Shown: positions 7,701 through 16,837, counted from the first letter of the stretch. The stretch: 22,190 bases of DNA from UBA7236 sp964638865 (GCA_964638865.1 CAZXBG010000058.1:1-22190); one strand, 5' to 3'. Notes: generated by a model from the letters alone, not told the origin. A program made the numbers and translations.

Positions 7701-9506
7701 TTAATCCACCTCAGCCATCATGCTGGATTTTTTGCGCTCGTGTTCCTGGAGATATATCTTGCGAAGACGAATATTGAGCGGCGTTACTTCCACCAATTCA
7801 TCATCGTCAATATATTCCATTGCCTCTTCCAGCGACATTCTGTGGGGAGGAGGAAGAGTTACCTTCTCATCGCTTCCACTGGCGCGCATGTTGGTGAGTT
7901 TTTTGGTTTTGGTAATGTTTACCACAAGATCGTTATCGCGACTGTGCTCCCCGATTACCTGTCCCTGATAAACATCCTCCTGCGAACCGATAAAGAAAAA
8001 TCCACGGTCCTGAAGTTTGTTAAGTGCAAAGGTGATGGAAGTTCCTGATTCATGTACGATTAAAACACCATGTAAACGGGAAGGAATATCTCCTTTCCAT
8101 GGTTCATACGCTTTGAAACGATGACTCATAATTGCTTCACCCTGCGTAATATTTAAAATGTTGGTTCTCAACCCGATAATACCTCTTGAAGGCATATTAA
8201 ACTCAAGGTGTGTTCTGTCGCCTTTTGCCGTCATCATCATCATCTCCCCCTTTCTCTGACTCACTGCTTCAATTACCTTACCGGCACTTTCGCTGGTTGT
8301 TTCAATAGCAAGGATCTCTACCGGTTCACATTTTTGACCATCTATCATTTTAATGATCACTTTCGGTTGACCCAATTGGAGTTCATAACCCTCTCTGCGC
8401 ATGGTTTCCACCAGAATTCCAAGATGCAGAATTCCGCGACCAAATACCATAAATGAATCGGCACTATTAGTTTCTTCTACACGAAGTGCAAGATTTTTTT
8501 CAATTTCCTTATACAATCTATCGCGTAAATGGCGACTTGTTACAAATTTCCCCTCTTTTCCAAAGAATGGAGAGTCGTTACTTCTGAACAACATGCTCAT
8601 AGTTGGCTCATCGATAGAAATTCCGGGCAAAGCCTCAGGATTTTCAAAATCGGCAATGGTATCACCAATTTCAAAACCTTCGATGCCTGTAACGGCACAA
8701 ATATCTCCGCACATTACAATATCTGCTTTGATTTTACCTAAACCGGAAAACACAAAAAGGTCTTTTATTTTGCTTTTCACCATTTTGCCATCGCGTTTCA
8801 TCAGGGTGATATTTTGACCTGCTTTAACGGTTCCACGGGCAACTCTGCCTACTGCTATCCTGCCAATATAGCTGGAGTAATCAATGCTGGTAACTTGCAA
8901 TTGTGTGGTTCCTTCCACAATTTTAGGAGTAGGAACAAAATTGATAACCATGTCCAATAAAGCAGCTACATCAGTGGTTGGCTTTCTAAAATCATCGCTC
9001 ATCCAACCGAATTTTGCTGAACCGTAAACCGTTGGAAAATCCAACTGTTCTTCGGTAGCACCAAGGTTAAACATAAGATCGAACATTGCCTCATGCACTT
9101 CATCAGGCTTACAATTATCCTTATCTACCTTATTTATTACCACACAGGGTTTGAGACCAAGAGCGATGGCTTTGCTTAATACGTAGCGGGTTTGCGGCAT
9201 TGGACCTTCAAAAGCATCTACCAAAACGAGTGCTCCGTCAGCCATATTCAATACCCTTTCCACTTCTCCGCCAAAATCGGCGTGACCCGGGGTATCAATG
9301 ATATTGATCTTATAATCCTTATAAATTACGGATACGTTTTTTGAGGTAATTGTAATACCGCGTTCACGTTCAAGGTCATTATTGTCGAGAATAAGCTCAC
9401 TGTGTTCCTTGGAAAACAGTTGGCAATGATGTAAGATCTTGTCTACAAGTGTTGTTTTACCGTGGTCAACGTGGGCAATAATTGCTATATTTCTTATCTG
9501 TTGCAT
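7701..9506 (-). CDS. typA: Ribosome-associated translational GTPase TypA/BipA
   Basis: A full-length 601-residue TypA/BipA. The N-terminal GTPase domain has G1 AHVDHGKT (11-18), switch I RERGITI (48-53), G3 DTPGH (71-75) and G4 NKVD (125-128). EF-G-like domains II, III and V and the BipA-specific C-terminal domain follow (for example QLGQPKVI, SRGIIGLR and HESGTSITFALNKLQDRG). The protein binds the 70S ribosome at the EF-G/EF-4 site and helps ribosome assembly and stress or cold adaptation. It is a single-gene unit here, with its own promoter box and no co-transcribed partner visible. The C-terminal tail is charged (HERKKSSMMAEVD). Confidence 0.97.
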   Translation of the reverse strand: MQQIRNIAIIAHVDHGKTTLVDKILHHCQLFSKEHSELILDNNDLERERGITITSKNVSVIYKDYKINIIDTPGHADFGGEVERVLNMADGALVLVDAFEGPMPQTRYVLSKAIALGLKPCVVINKVDKDNCKPDEVHEAMFDLMFNLGATEEQLDFPTVYGSAKFGWMSDDFRKPTTDVAALLDMVINFVPTPKIVEGTTQLQVTSIDYSSYIGRIAVGRVARGTVKAGQNITLMKRDGKMVKSKIKDLFVFSGLGKIKADIVMCGDICAVTGIEGFEIGDTIADFENPEALPGISIDEPTMSMLFRSNDSPFFGKEGKFVTSRHLRDRLYKEIEKNLALRVEETNSADSFMVFGRGILHLGILVETMRREGYELQLGQPKVIIKMIDGQKCEPVEILAIETTSESAGKVIEAVSQRKGEMMMMTAKGDRTHLEFNMPSRGIIGLRTNILNITQGEAIMSHRFKAYEPWKGDIPSRLHGVLIVHESGTSITFALNKLQDRGFFFIGSQEDVYQGQVIGEHSRDNDLVVNITKTKKLTNMRASGSDEKVTLPPPHRMSLEEAMEYIDDDELVEVTPLNIRLRKIYLQEHERKKSSMMAEVD

Positions 9507-9516
9507 AAAATGGGTG

Positions 9517-9524
9517 CAAAGGTA
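9517..9524 (-). promoter_or_regulatory. -7 box of typA
   Basis: The minus strand reads TACCTTTG, an exact TAnnTTTG, 11 nt before the typA ATG, giving a very short leader. It is followed by CACCC, as at the desaturase gene. The nearest upstream TTG (9541-9539) leaves a 14-nt spacer, shorter than usual. Confidence 0.5.
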
Positions 9525-9578
9525 GCTGTTTTATTTGCCAAAAAGTAGTAACCTCCTCATTTCGGTTAACATATCACA

Positions 9579-9593
9579 TTAAAGTTACTTTAA
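9579..9593. repeat. AT-rich dyad TTAAAGT-T-ACTTTAA
   Basis: A perfect 7-bp inverted repeat with a single central base lies between the RDD stop codon and the typA promoter. It could be an operator upstream of typA or chance in AT-rich DNA. It has no T-tail that would make it a terminator. Confidence 0.25.
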
Positions 9594-9605
9594 ATTAGTG
9601 GAAGT

Positions 9606-10334
9606 TTATCTGCTGAGCGCAACAAAATCTTTTATGAGGGTTTTGATAAAACCTATTTTATCAGCGGGAGCGCGGTCCATATTCAATCGAATTCTCGCAA
9701 TGTCTGCGGCTTCATTCAAGGCATCGTCATGTGCATCATTTTGGTATTTTAAACTTTTGTCCATCACCTCCTTTAACAATAACATTTCAGGTTCGGAGAA
9801 TTCGCGAACATTTGGATACACAGGGACATAATTCTCAATTGACCTGATATTGAGAATATCTGCCAATACAATACGCTGCGTAGGCACAGTTTTAATGACA
9901 GCGGTATTAGCAACAATATCACCTAAACGCTGTCCTTTTTCGGAAGAACTGATAAGCATAATTCCGATAGAACCTAATGAAAAAAAGATGTCGAGCGGGC
10001 GCATGGCCCAGCGCATGAGATAATCGTTAAGGGAAGGTTCTGTTCCAGTGAGTTTAACCACTTTTATCCCAAGCATTTTTTTCCCGGGGCTTTGTCCGTC
10101 CAATAATACCTCAAAAGCAAAATGGTAGAAAAAGAGAATTGGAAATACTATAAAATATACCACATAATCCTCATTTGAAACAAAACCGGTAGCTAAAATT
10201 ACCCTGGTGAGTATTACAAGGCCTACGATCAGGATCAAAAGATCGATTATAAATGCAAATAATCGATCGCGCACTTCCGCCAATTCATAATTGATGGTTA
10301 CATTTTGGGTGGTAAGTATATCTATGGTGCGCAT
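9606..10334 (-). CDS. RDD family membrane protein
   Basis: A 242-residue inner-membrane protein of the RDD family. The family's conserved residues are visible: R24 with D31 in RLFAFIIDLL, SPGKKMLGIKVV (82-93), RW..RPLD (108-114) and QRLGD (135-139). Hydrophobic helices lie at about 25-48, 56-78 and 113-130. The last 90 residues are soluble and rich in charged residues, longer than in a minimal RDD domain. The biochemical role of RDD proteins is unsettled; some have been linked to ion transport. It is divergent from the SpoIIM-MoxR operon, and RDD genes accompany this operon in many Bacteroidota, so a shared job is likely. Confidence 0.88.
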   Translation of the reverse strand: MRTIDILTTQNVTINYELAEVRDRLFAFIIDLLILIVGLVILTRVILATGFVSNEDYVVYFIVFPILFFYHFAFEVLLDGQSPGKKMLGIKVVKLTGTEPSLNDYLMRWAMRPLDIFFSLGSIGIMLISSSEKGQRLGDIVANTAVIKTVPTQRIVLADILNIRSIENYVPVYPNVREFSEPEMLLLKEVMDKSLKYQNDAHDDALNEAADIARIRLNMDRAPADKIGFIKTLIKDFVALSR

Positions 10335-10364
10335 CTGGTTTTAGGTGATAATAGAATTATTGTC

Positions 10365-10395
10365 CAAAAATAAAATTTTTACGCTAATTGTTCAA
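10365..10395 (-). promoter_or_regulatory. Promoter of the RDD gene (-33 TTG and -7 TAnnTTTG)
   Basis: On the minus strand TTG (10395-10393), a 20-nt spacer and TATTTTTG (10372-10365) fit the Bacteroidota sigma-70-type promoter in sequence and spacing. The start codon lies 31 nt after the -7 box. This is the best-formed promoter in the window. It lies in the 222-bp divergent region 10335-10556 shared with the SpoIIM operon, whose own promoter is less clear; TATATTTA at 10530-10537 is one base off consensus. Confidence 0.65.
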
Positions 10396-10556
10396 TTTAT
10401 CTGCACATAACATTTTACAGTTAAACATTTTTCGTTTTTTCGATTAAATCAGCATCCATTTATTGAAACTAACTAAAAAGGATCAAATCAGGTGCATTCA
10501 ACATTTATGGAAACTTTAAGAGAAACGTATATATTTACCCCGATATTGGAAAACAC

Positions 10557-12422
10557 ATGCGGGAAACCAACTTTATAGATCAGAATAAGCAGAAATGGGA
10601 CGAATTTGAAAAAAAATTCGAAACGGAGAAAGATCCCGAAAAAGTGAGCAATCTTTTCATTCAAATTACCGACGACCTCTCCTACTCCAGAACGTATTAT
10701 CCAAACCGATCTGTAAAAATTTATCTGAATAATCTGGCTCAGAAGGTTTTTCACTCCATTTATAAAAACAAAGTTCGCCGAAGAAGAAAACTCGTTACCT
10801 TTTGGAAGGATGAGTTACCTCAGCGTATGCATGCGGCGCGCTGGCAATTATTATTTACTTTTTGTTTGTTCATGATCTCCTTTTTTATTGGAGTATTCAG
10901 CAGCATGCACGATTCGGAATTTTCTAGATTTATATTAGGCGATTCCTATATAAATATGACCGAAGAAAATATCGAAAGCGGCGATCCGATGAAAGTGTAT
11001 AAGGAGATGAATGAATTTGATATGTTTTTTGCTATTACCTTTAATAATTTAAGGGTCTCCTTTTTAACCTTGATTTTCGGGATATTTTTTGGACTGGGAA
11101 CAGCTTACTTTATTATTTATAATGGAATAATGATTGGCGCCTTTCAGTACTTTTTTATTGAACGGGGGCTATTTTGGGAATCTTTTCTTACGATATGGGT
11201 ACATGGCGCATTGGAAATTTCAGCAATTATAATTGCAGGCACTGCTGGAATTACGTTAGGTAGAGGATTGTTATTTCCGGGAACCTTTACGCGCATGCAA
11301 TCCTTTCGAATAAATGGAATGCGGGCGGTGCAAATATTTTTAGGCATAACGCCAATTATTGTTCTTGCAGGAATAAATGAAAGTTTTTTAACCCGCCATA
11401 CTGATACTCCAGATTATATCAGAGCCTTGTTAATTATTGTGGAATTTACATTTATGCTATTCTATTTTGTAATCTATCCTGCAAGAAAAGCGAAAAGCGG
11501 ATTTAATACAAACAGAAGATCAGATGAAATACCTGCTGACAAAACTCCGGATTTAAATTTGAATAAAATCAAAAATAATGGGGAGGTATTTGCAGAAGGA
11601 TTTATGATATTGCGTCAGTTTAGTAAACCGGTTTTAATAACCATATTCACCACAGCAGCATTATACACCGGAATTTATTTTTGGAAAGTAACAAACTTTT
11701 CGCAGGTTTATCACGAAATTCACTTTGATCAATTCAGTGGAATTTTTGAAGCAGTAAGAGATGTACGAGATCTGTTGGATCATCAGGGCAACTATTATCT
11801 GATGGCAATCAACATTTTATCACTCGCTATACTCAGCTCGGTTTGTTTCTATATTATTCACCTGGTAAAAACCAAAAACTTACACTTCCGATTGCGTGGA
11901 TTTATGCAATTTCTTCTCAAAAAGGGCTGGTTTATTTTATTATTAAGCAGCACAATGCATACCATGCTTTTAATAGATTCCGGATTTTTTATATTTTGTT
12001 TCTTTTTAATTTTACCTCTCTTGTTTTTTATATTCGCTCGAGTAGTAAATGATAACAGTATTTCCTCCAATGTTTTTGGTTCCACAAGTTATTTTTTCCG
12101 CCATTTTCTTACCATACAATTGTTGTATTTACCACTTCTGCTTTTAAGCATCATGTTATCATTGATGGCACATTCTCTTATCTGTTATTTTAATATTGAG
12201 CTGATAAAATGGAATATTCCTTTTGATGCATATTTGTACGAAGCAGTTCAGGATATCAGTGTTACCTTTATACTAATTGCTACAGTTTTCCTTCAGATAT
12301 GCATGGTTGCAATAAATATGGGTATACTATACTACAGTTTTTATGAGATAGATACTGCAGGAGAATTAAGGACACGCATACAAAAACTTGAATTTAAAAC
12401 TAATAAACCGGGTGTTGTATGA
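10557..12422 (+). CDS. SpoIIM-family (DUF95) membrane protein with a second membrane half
   Basis: A 621-residue integral membrane protein. Residues 1 to about 308 match the stage II sporulation protein M family as found in non-spore-formers: a charged N-terminal helical part (FWKDELPQRMHAARW), then helices including FGIFFGLGTAYFIIYNGIMIGAF and the conserved WVHGALEISAIIIAGTAG region. A polar linker (about 309-342) leads into a second half (about 343-621) with roughly six more hydrophobic segments, which opens with EVFAEGFMILRQFSKPVL. This half looks like a separate membrane protein fused on. It heads a five-gene operon: its TGA overlaps the DUF4129 start by 4 bp. The name does not imply sporulation. 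Probably a membrane scaffold or channel of the MoxR-DUF58 system. Confidence 0.8.
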   Translation: MRETNFIDQNKQKWDEFEKKFETEKDPEKVSNLFIQITDDLSYSRTYYPNRSVKIYLNNLAQKVFHSIYKNKVRRRRKLVTFWKDELPQRMHAARWQLLFTFCLFMISFFIGVFSSMHDSEFSRFILGDSYINMTEENIESGDPMKVYKEMNEFDMFFAITFNNLRVSFLTLIFGIFFGLGTAYFIIYNGIMIGAFQYFFIERGLFWESFLTIWVHGALEISAIIIAGTAGITLGRGLLFPGTFTRMQSFRINGMRAVQIFLGITPIIVLAGINESFLTRHTDTPDYIRALLIIVEFTFMLFYFVIYPARKAKSGFNTNRRSDEIPADKTPDLNLNKIKNNGEVFAEGFMILRQFSKPVLITIFTTAALYTGIYFWKVTNFSQVYHEIHFDQFSGIFEAVRDVRDLLDHQGNYYLMAINILSLAILSSVCFYIIHLVKTKNLHFRLRGFMQFLLKKGWFILLLSSTMHTMLLIDSGFFIFCFFLILPLLFFIFARVVNDNSISSNVFGSTSYFFRHFLTIQLLYLPLLLLSIMLSLMAHSLICYFNIELIKWNIPFDAYLYEAVQDISVTFILIATVFLQICMVAINMGILYYSFYEIDTAGELRTRIQKLEFKTNKPGVV

Positions 12423-13084
12423 GGTGGAAGATTTTAATTTTATTTATTTGTATTTCCATACCAGTATTAAAAGGGCAATCTGCTCCTTCCTATCATCCTA
12501 TTGACAGATCAGAATGGGAAAAAGCAACCGATGGTTTGTCGTATAATGAGAAAAAACAGGAAGAAGAAGCAGAAATTCAAAAGGAGGCAACAAAAAGAGA
12601 TTGGTCGTTTAATTTACCCATAACACAACAGGTAGCACAGATTATCGGATTTGTGTTAATTGCTGCTTTATTGATTTTCATTTTATTAAAACTTTTTGGA
12701 AAGGGATTATTCTCCAATAAAAAGGTGGATGTAGTGCTAAAAACCACTTTACAGGAGTTAGACGAGCGACCCATGGAAACAGACCTCGAACGATTTCTGC
12801 GCGAGGCTTTGGAAAACAGAGATTTCAGACTTGCGATACGCATTTATTATTTAATGTTACTCAAAACATTACACGATAAAAACTTTATTGAATGGAAAAA
12901 AAATAAAACCAATATGGATTATCTGGCAGAGGTAAATAAACATCCCTCCTACCCCAGGCTTAGCAACAATACCGTGATGTATGAATTTATCTGGTATGGA
13001 GAAAAAACATTGGGTGAATCGCAATTTAATTTGATACGCAGTTCCTATATTGATCTTATAAAAGAACTTAAAAACGGCAATTGA
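12419..13084 (+). CDS. DUF4129 domain membrane protein
   Basis: A 221-residue protein with a signal-like N-terminus (1-20, ending VLKGQ), a polar, charged extracytoplasmic segment (21-70, rich in K and E), one membrane helix (about 72-94) and a cytoplasmic DUF4129 domain (about 120-216). Family marks are LAIRIYYLMLLKTLHD (138-152), IEWKKNKTNMDYL (157-169) and YEFIWYGE (188-195), the last being the typical end motif. The start ATG overlaps the SpoIIM stop (ATGA), and its own TGA overlaps the next gene's TTG. DUF4129 proteins commonly accompany MoxR and DUF58. The function is unknown, probably as a membrane adaptor. Confidence 0.82.
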   Translation: MRWKILILFICISIPVLKGQSAPSYHPIDRSEWEKATDGLSYNEKKQEEEAEIQKEATKRDWSFNLPITQQVAQIIGFVLIAALLIFILLKLFGKGLFSNKKVDVVLKTTLQELDERPMETDLERFLREALENRDFRLAIRIYYLMLLKTLHDKNFIEWKKNKTNMDYLAEVNKHPSYPRLSNNTVMYEFIWYGEKTLGESQFNLIRSSYIDLIKELKNGN

Positions 13085-14418
13085 AAAAAGGAACTGCGAT
13101 ATTGATTGGAGTTATTGGATTAGTAGTAGTACTATTGGTTGTTTATTTGGCATTCCTGCGCACAAACACGCCTACTTTTATTTGGAGTGAAACCTACATT
13201 GAATCCAGCGATCAACCTTTCGGCACTTCTGTTTTGAGCGAACTGCTTGAAAGTTATTTTCCCGGTAAAAAATTTGAGAAGACAAATAATGACCTTGCAG
13301 AAAAATTAATTGCAACACCGGGAGTTCACAAAAATTACATCTTCGTTGGGCAATATCCTTATTATACTGATTCCGTTTTTGATATTTTAAAAACCTTTGT
13401 AGCTAATGGCAATGATGCGTTTTTAGCCTTAAATCAATTACCGGAGAATTTATCGGCGGAAATATTGTTGCAAACAGGCGGAGGAGTAACAACACAGGAT
13501 ACGGTTTATTATCTGGACAATTTGGGTGATTCTTCATTTTATTTGGAGGAGAATTATGCAGAGGATCCTTACGCATTTTCCACCTTTTCCACCAGTAAGA
13601 TAGGATTAAACTTTTTTGAATCCGGTTTTAAAAGAGATTCTTCTTATATGTTTCAATTAGAGATTGCTGAAGAAATTGTGACCTATAACTGGAATTATTT
13701 TTTACCTGCTTTTCAAAAGTCCATTATTAATTATCAGGCTTTAGGGAGTATTTATTCCGTTAATTTTTGTGATCTCATTAAAGTGCCTTATGGAAGCGGG
13801 AACTTTTATATTCACTGCAATCCCATAGTATTCAGCAATTATTTTCAGGTAGAAAAAAGCAATATTGAATATACCTCCAAAGTGCTATCCTATTTAAAAC
13901 CCGGCGATATTATTTGGGATGAGTATTCCAAGACGACCTACAATAGTCAAATGCAAAATAATGAGCAACAAGTGGAAGGTCCGTTAAAATTTATTTTATC
14001 ACAAACCTCTTTGCGTTGGGCGTGGTATGTTATGTTAATTGCATTAATCCTGTTTATTATTTTCCGAACCAAACGCATGCAACAATCAATAACTGTTTTG
14101 GAACCCAATGAAAATAAATCATTGGAATTCGTGCAAACAATCGGCAGAATGTATTACATCCGGAAAAATCACAAACAACTCGCGCAACAAAAAATTAAAT
14201 TGTTTTTACATTTCATCAATGAAAAATATCAATTGGCAACTTTTGCTGCTGATGAGGTATTTATTCAAAAGCTGGTAATGAAATCGGAGATCAGCACGAG
14301 TAGTATACAAGCCATTTTTAAACACGCAAAATATATTGACAACACAAACGATGTTACAGACAACGATCTGATAGAACTGCACAAACTTTTAGAACATTTT
14401 TATAAAAATTGTAAATAA
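13081..14418 (+). CDS. DUF4350 domain membrane protein
   Basis: A 445-residue protein anchored by an N-terminal helix (about 5-27). A DUF4350 domain on the extracytoplasmic side follows (about 37-220, including YIESSDQPFGTSVLSELLESYFPGK and the KNYIFVGQYPYYTDSV strand). A second helix (about 310-328) leads to a cytoplasmic tail of about 115 residues. Members of DUF4350 often show a ThuA/GATase-like Rossmannoid look with no proven activity. The start is TTG at 13081, overlapping the DUF4129 stop as TTGA. No later ATG would keep the first membrane helix, so the TTG is accepted. The MoxR gene follows after 6 bp. Confidence 0.8.
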   Translation: MKKGTAILIGVIGLVVVLLVVYLAFLRTNTPTFIWSETYIESSDQPFGTSVLSELLESYFPGKKFEKTNNDLAEKLIATPGVHKNYIFVGQYPYYTDSVFDILKTFVANGNDAFLALNQLPENLSAEILLQTGGGVTTQDTVYYLDNLGDSSFYLEENYAEDPYAFSTFSTSKIGLNFFESGFKRDSSYMFQLEIAEEIVTYNWNYFLPAFQKSIINYQALGSIYSVNFCDLIKVPYGSGNFYIHCNPIVFSNYFQVEKSNIEYTSKVLSYLKPGDIIWDEYSKTTYNSQMQNNEQQVEGPLKFILSQTSLRWAWYVMLIALILFIIFRTKRMQQSITVLEPNENKSLEFVQTIGRMYYIRKNHKQLAQQKIKLFLHFINEKYQLATFAADEVFIQKLVMKSEISTSSIQAIFKHAKYIDNTNDVTDNDLIELHKLLEHFYKNCK

Positions 14419-14424
14419 AATTAT

Positions 14425-15408
14425 ATGGAAGAAAATGTATTCAATCCGGAAATTTCGCCTGAGTTGCAACAAATTACCGTATCGGTAAATGCAATTCGCA
14501 GCGAATTACATAAAGTAATTATAGGACAATCGAAACTGATAGATCTGCTTATAGCCGGAATATTCAGCGGGGGTCATATTTTAATTGAAGGAGTTCCCGG
14601 AATTGCTAAAACGCTTACTGCTAAATTATTGGCAAAAACAATAGCGACCGAATTTTCACGTATTCAGTTTACACCCGATCTGATGCCCACAGATGTTTTG
14701 GGTACGAGTGTATTTAATCAGAAAACGGCTGAATTTAATTTTAAAAAAGGACCCATTTTTTCCAATATTGTTTTGATAGATGAGATTAATCGTTCCCCTG
14801 CAAAAACACAGGCTGCTTTGTTGGAAGTAATGGAAGAATTAAAGGTTACTATGGATGGAGAAACGTATGCAATGGGATTTCCATTTTTTGTTATCGCAAC
14901 ACAAAATCCAATTGAACAGGAAGGAACTTACAAATTACCGGAAGCGCAATTAGATCGTTTTTTATTCCGAATTAAGATATCGTATCCCGAACTCGAAGAA
15001 GAAAAACAAATTTTATACAGATTTAAAGAAGATTTTACAAATCGCCAAAAAGATTCAGTGAATGCAGTAATGTCGATGGAACAGTTAAAAGTTTGCAGAG
15101 AAATAGTAGAAAAAATTCATATCAAGGATGAGTTGTTGGATTACATTGCAAACATTGTTTTCAAAACAAGAAATCACGGAGATCTGTTTCTCGGAGCGTC
15201 ACCACGTGCATCACTAAATATAATGAAAGCATCCAAAGCAATTGCAGCAATGAACGGAAGAAATTTTGTGACACCGGATGATATTCATTTTGTAGCATAT
15301 CCTGTTTTGAATCACAGAATAATTCTTACACCGGATAAAGAACTGGAGGGATATGACAGCGAATCCGTAATTAAATCGATTATTGAAACAATTGATGTAC
15401 CCAGATGA
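14425..15408 (+). CDS. MoxR family AAA+ ATPase
   Basis: A 327-residue cytoplasmic MoxR ATPase of usual length. Walker A is GVPGIAKT (56-63), Walker B VLIDE (116-120) followed by INRSPAKTQAALLEVMEE, the sensor-1 segment ATQNPIEQEGTY (158-169) and LPEAQLDRFLF (171-181). The C-terminal lid carries GASPRASL near 258-265. MoxR ATPases act as chaperones that remodel or activate partners, typically working with vWA-domain proteins. Here the partner is the DUF58 protein encoded next, whose ATG overlaps this gene's TGA by 4 bp. Confidence 0.95.
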   Translation: MEENVFNPEISPELQQITVSVNAIRSELHKVIIGQSKLIDLLIAGIFSGGHILIEGVPGIAKTLTAKLLAKTIATEFSRIQFTPDLMPTDVLGTSVFNQKTAEFNFKKGPIFSNIVLIDEINRSPAKTQAALLEVMEELKVTMDGETYAMGFPFFVIATQNPIEQEGTYKLPEAQLDRFLFRIKISYPELEEEKQILYRFKEDFTNRQKDSVNAVMSMEQLKVCREIVEKIHIKDELLDYIANIVFKTRNHGDLFLGASPRASLNIMKASKAIAAMNGRNFVTPDDIHFVAYPVLNHRIILTPDKELEGYDSESVIKSIIETIDVPR

Positions 15409-16739
15409 AATTTGGTATAAGTAAAATATTTGTAACAAACAGGTTATTTGTTGCTTTAGGAATAATTGCAACCTTATTTGCCGTGAGTTTTTCGGTGAGT
15501 TTTATATTTTATTTTGCACAGGCTGCTTTGATATTACTAGGAGCAATTATTATAGTAGATCTCCTACTTTTGTTCACGCCAACCACAAAAATAAAAGCAG
15601 AACGCAGACTGAGCAATGTTTTTTCGTTAAGTGATGAAAATGCGGTGCATATCACAATTTTAAGTCGCGCCGCCATACCACTTAGTTTACATATTATTGA
15701 TGAATTGCCCTATCAATTACAAAAAAGGGATTTCGCAATTGATATGAAAATTGGTCCGGGTGAAAAGAAACGTTTGGATTACATGGTGCGACCCGTTATT
15801 AGAGGAGAATATGTATTTAGAAAGATCAACATTTTTGCACAATCTGTAATTGGTATAATAAGCAGAAGATTCATTTTTGATGCTGATGTAATCACAAAAG
15901 TGTATCCTTCCATTCTGCAAATGAAAAATTATGAATTAAGGACAATGTCGCGCATCAGTTTTTTTCAGGGCGTAAAAAAGATGCGGAGAATTGGTCACAG
16001 TTATGAATTCGAACAAATAAAAAAATATGTAAGGGGTGATGATATCAGAAGTATAAACTGGAAAGCAACAGGTCGTATTGGAGAGCTGATGGTAAATCAT
16101 TATGAAGACGAACGATCGCAACAGGTTTTTTGCATTGTAGATAAAAGCCGCACAATGAAAATGCCGTTCAACAATTTGAGTTTATTGGATTATGCTATCA
16201 ATTCTACGTTGACCATCAGCAACATTGCCCTTAAAAAACAGGATAGGGTTGGTTTTATATCCTTTTCCGACAGAATAGGAACTACACTGGGTCCCGATAA
16301 ACATCATGTGCAACTGCGAAAAATTTTGGAGGCGCTTTACAACGAAAAAGAAAGGTTTAATGAGGCCAATTACGAATTATTATATCTGCATATCCGCAAT
16401 TTTATAAGAGTGCGCAGTCTAATCTTTTTATATACGAATTTCGAAAGTGTTTTTGCCATAGAAAGAGTTGTTACTATTCTTCGCAAATTAAATAAATTGC
16501 ATTTGCTTGTAGTAATATTTTTCGAAAATTCGGAGATCACCAACTATGCAAAAGAAGATGCACACAATTTGGAGGATGTATATCTCACCACTGTAGCACA
16601 AAAATTTGCAGTAGAAAAAAGCCTCATCAGAAAAGAACTCGTAAAATACGGCATTCAAACAATTATCTCCACACCGGAAGATCTTTCAATTAATACCATA
16701 AATAAATATCTCGAGTTAAAATCTAGGGGGTTGATTTGA
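15405..16739 (+). CDS. DUF58 domain protein with vWA-like fold
   Basis: A 444-residue protein with two N-terminal membrane helices (about 13-55), a beta-rich middle (about 60-175) and the DUF58 signature YVRGDDIRSINWKAT (208-222) followed by ELMVNHYEDE. A vWA-like core starts at CIVDKSRTM; D246, S248 and T250 give a DxSxT version of the MIDAS metal site. The DUF58-MoxR pair is a standard ATPase/vWA partnership. This is the last gene of the operon; no obvious terminator follows, only a 7-bp inverted repeat 16 nt downstream that lacks a T-tail. Confidence 0.92.
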   Translation: MKFGISKIFVTNRLFVALGIIATLFAVSFSVSFIFYFAQAALILLGAIIIVDLLLLFTPTTKIKAERRLSNVFSLSDENAVHITILSRAAIPLSLHIIDELPYQLQKRDFAIDMKIGPGEKKRLDYMVRPVIRGEYVFRKINIFAQSVIGIISRRFIFDADVITKVYPSILQMKNYELRTMSRISFFQGVKKMRRIGHSYEFEQIKKYVRGDDIRSINWKATGRIGELMVNHYEDERSQQVFCIVDKSRTMKMPFNNLSLLDYAINSTLTISNIALKKQDRVGFISFSDRIGTTLGPDKHHVQLRKILEALYNEKERFNEANYELLYLHIRNFIRVRSLIFLYTNFESVFAIERVVTILRKLNKLHLLVVIFFENSEITNYAKEDAHNLEDVYLTTVAQKFAVEKSLIRKELVKYGIQTIISTPEDLSINTINKYLELKSRGLI

Positions 16740-16750
16740 GTTTTGAGTTC

Positions 16751-16837
16751 AGGGCCTGCCTGCACACGGCGTCAGCGTAAGGCAGGTTCTGGGCCTGTCT
16801 CGTCGTGAGACTGTGACTTGCGACTAATACTGCGACT
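16751..16837. repeat. GC-rich patch with nested direct and inverted repeats
   Basis: Within 87 bp there are two GGGCCTG copies 39 bp apart (16752-16758, 16791-16797), CCTGCCT/AGGCAGG as a 7-bp inverted repeat (16755-16761, 16780-16786), GTCTC/GAGAC around a 5-nt loop (16797-16811) and two TGCGACT copies 12 bp apart (16819-16825, 16831-16837). The patch is visibly richer in GC than the DNA around it. It resembles a dispersed intergenic repeat rather than a gene. The rest of the gap (16838-17232) has no convincing gene apart from the dyad at 17168. Confidence 0.5.

Noticed and set aside
8208..8817. Plus-strand open frames inside typA
   Set aside because: Antisense shadows of a highly conserved GTPase; low-complexity or unlikely protein sequence.
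10557..12422. SpoIIM name considered as evidence for sporulation
   Set aside because: SpoIIM-family proteins are widespread in non-sporulating bacteria and no other sporulation gene is present.
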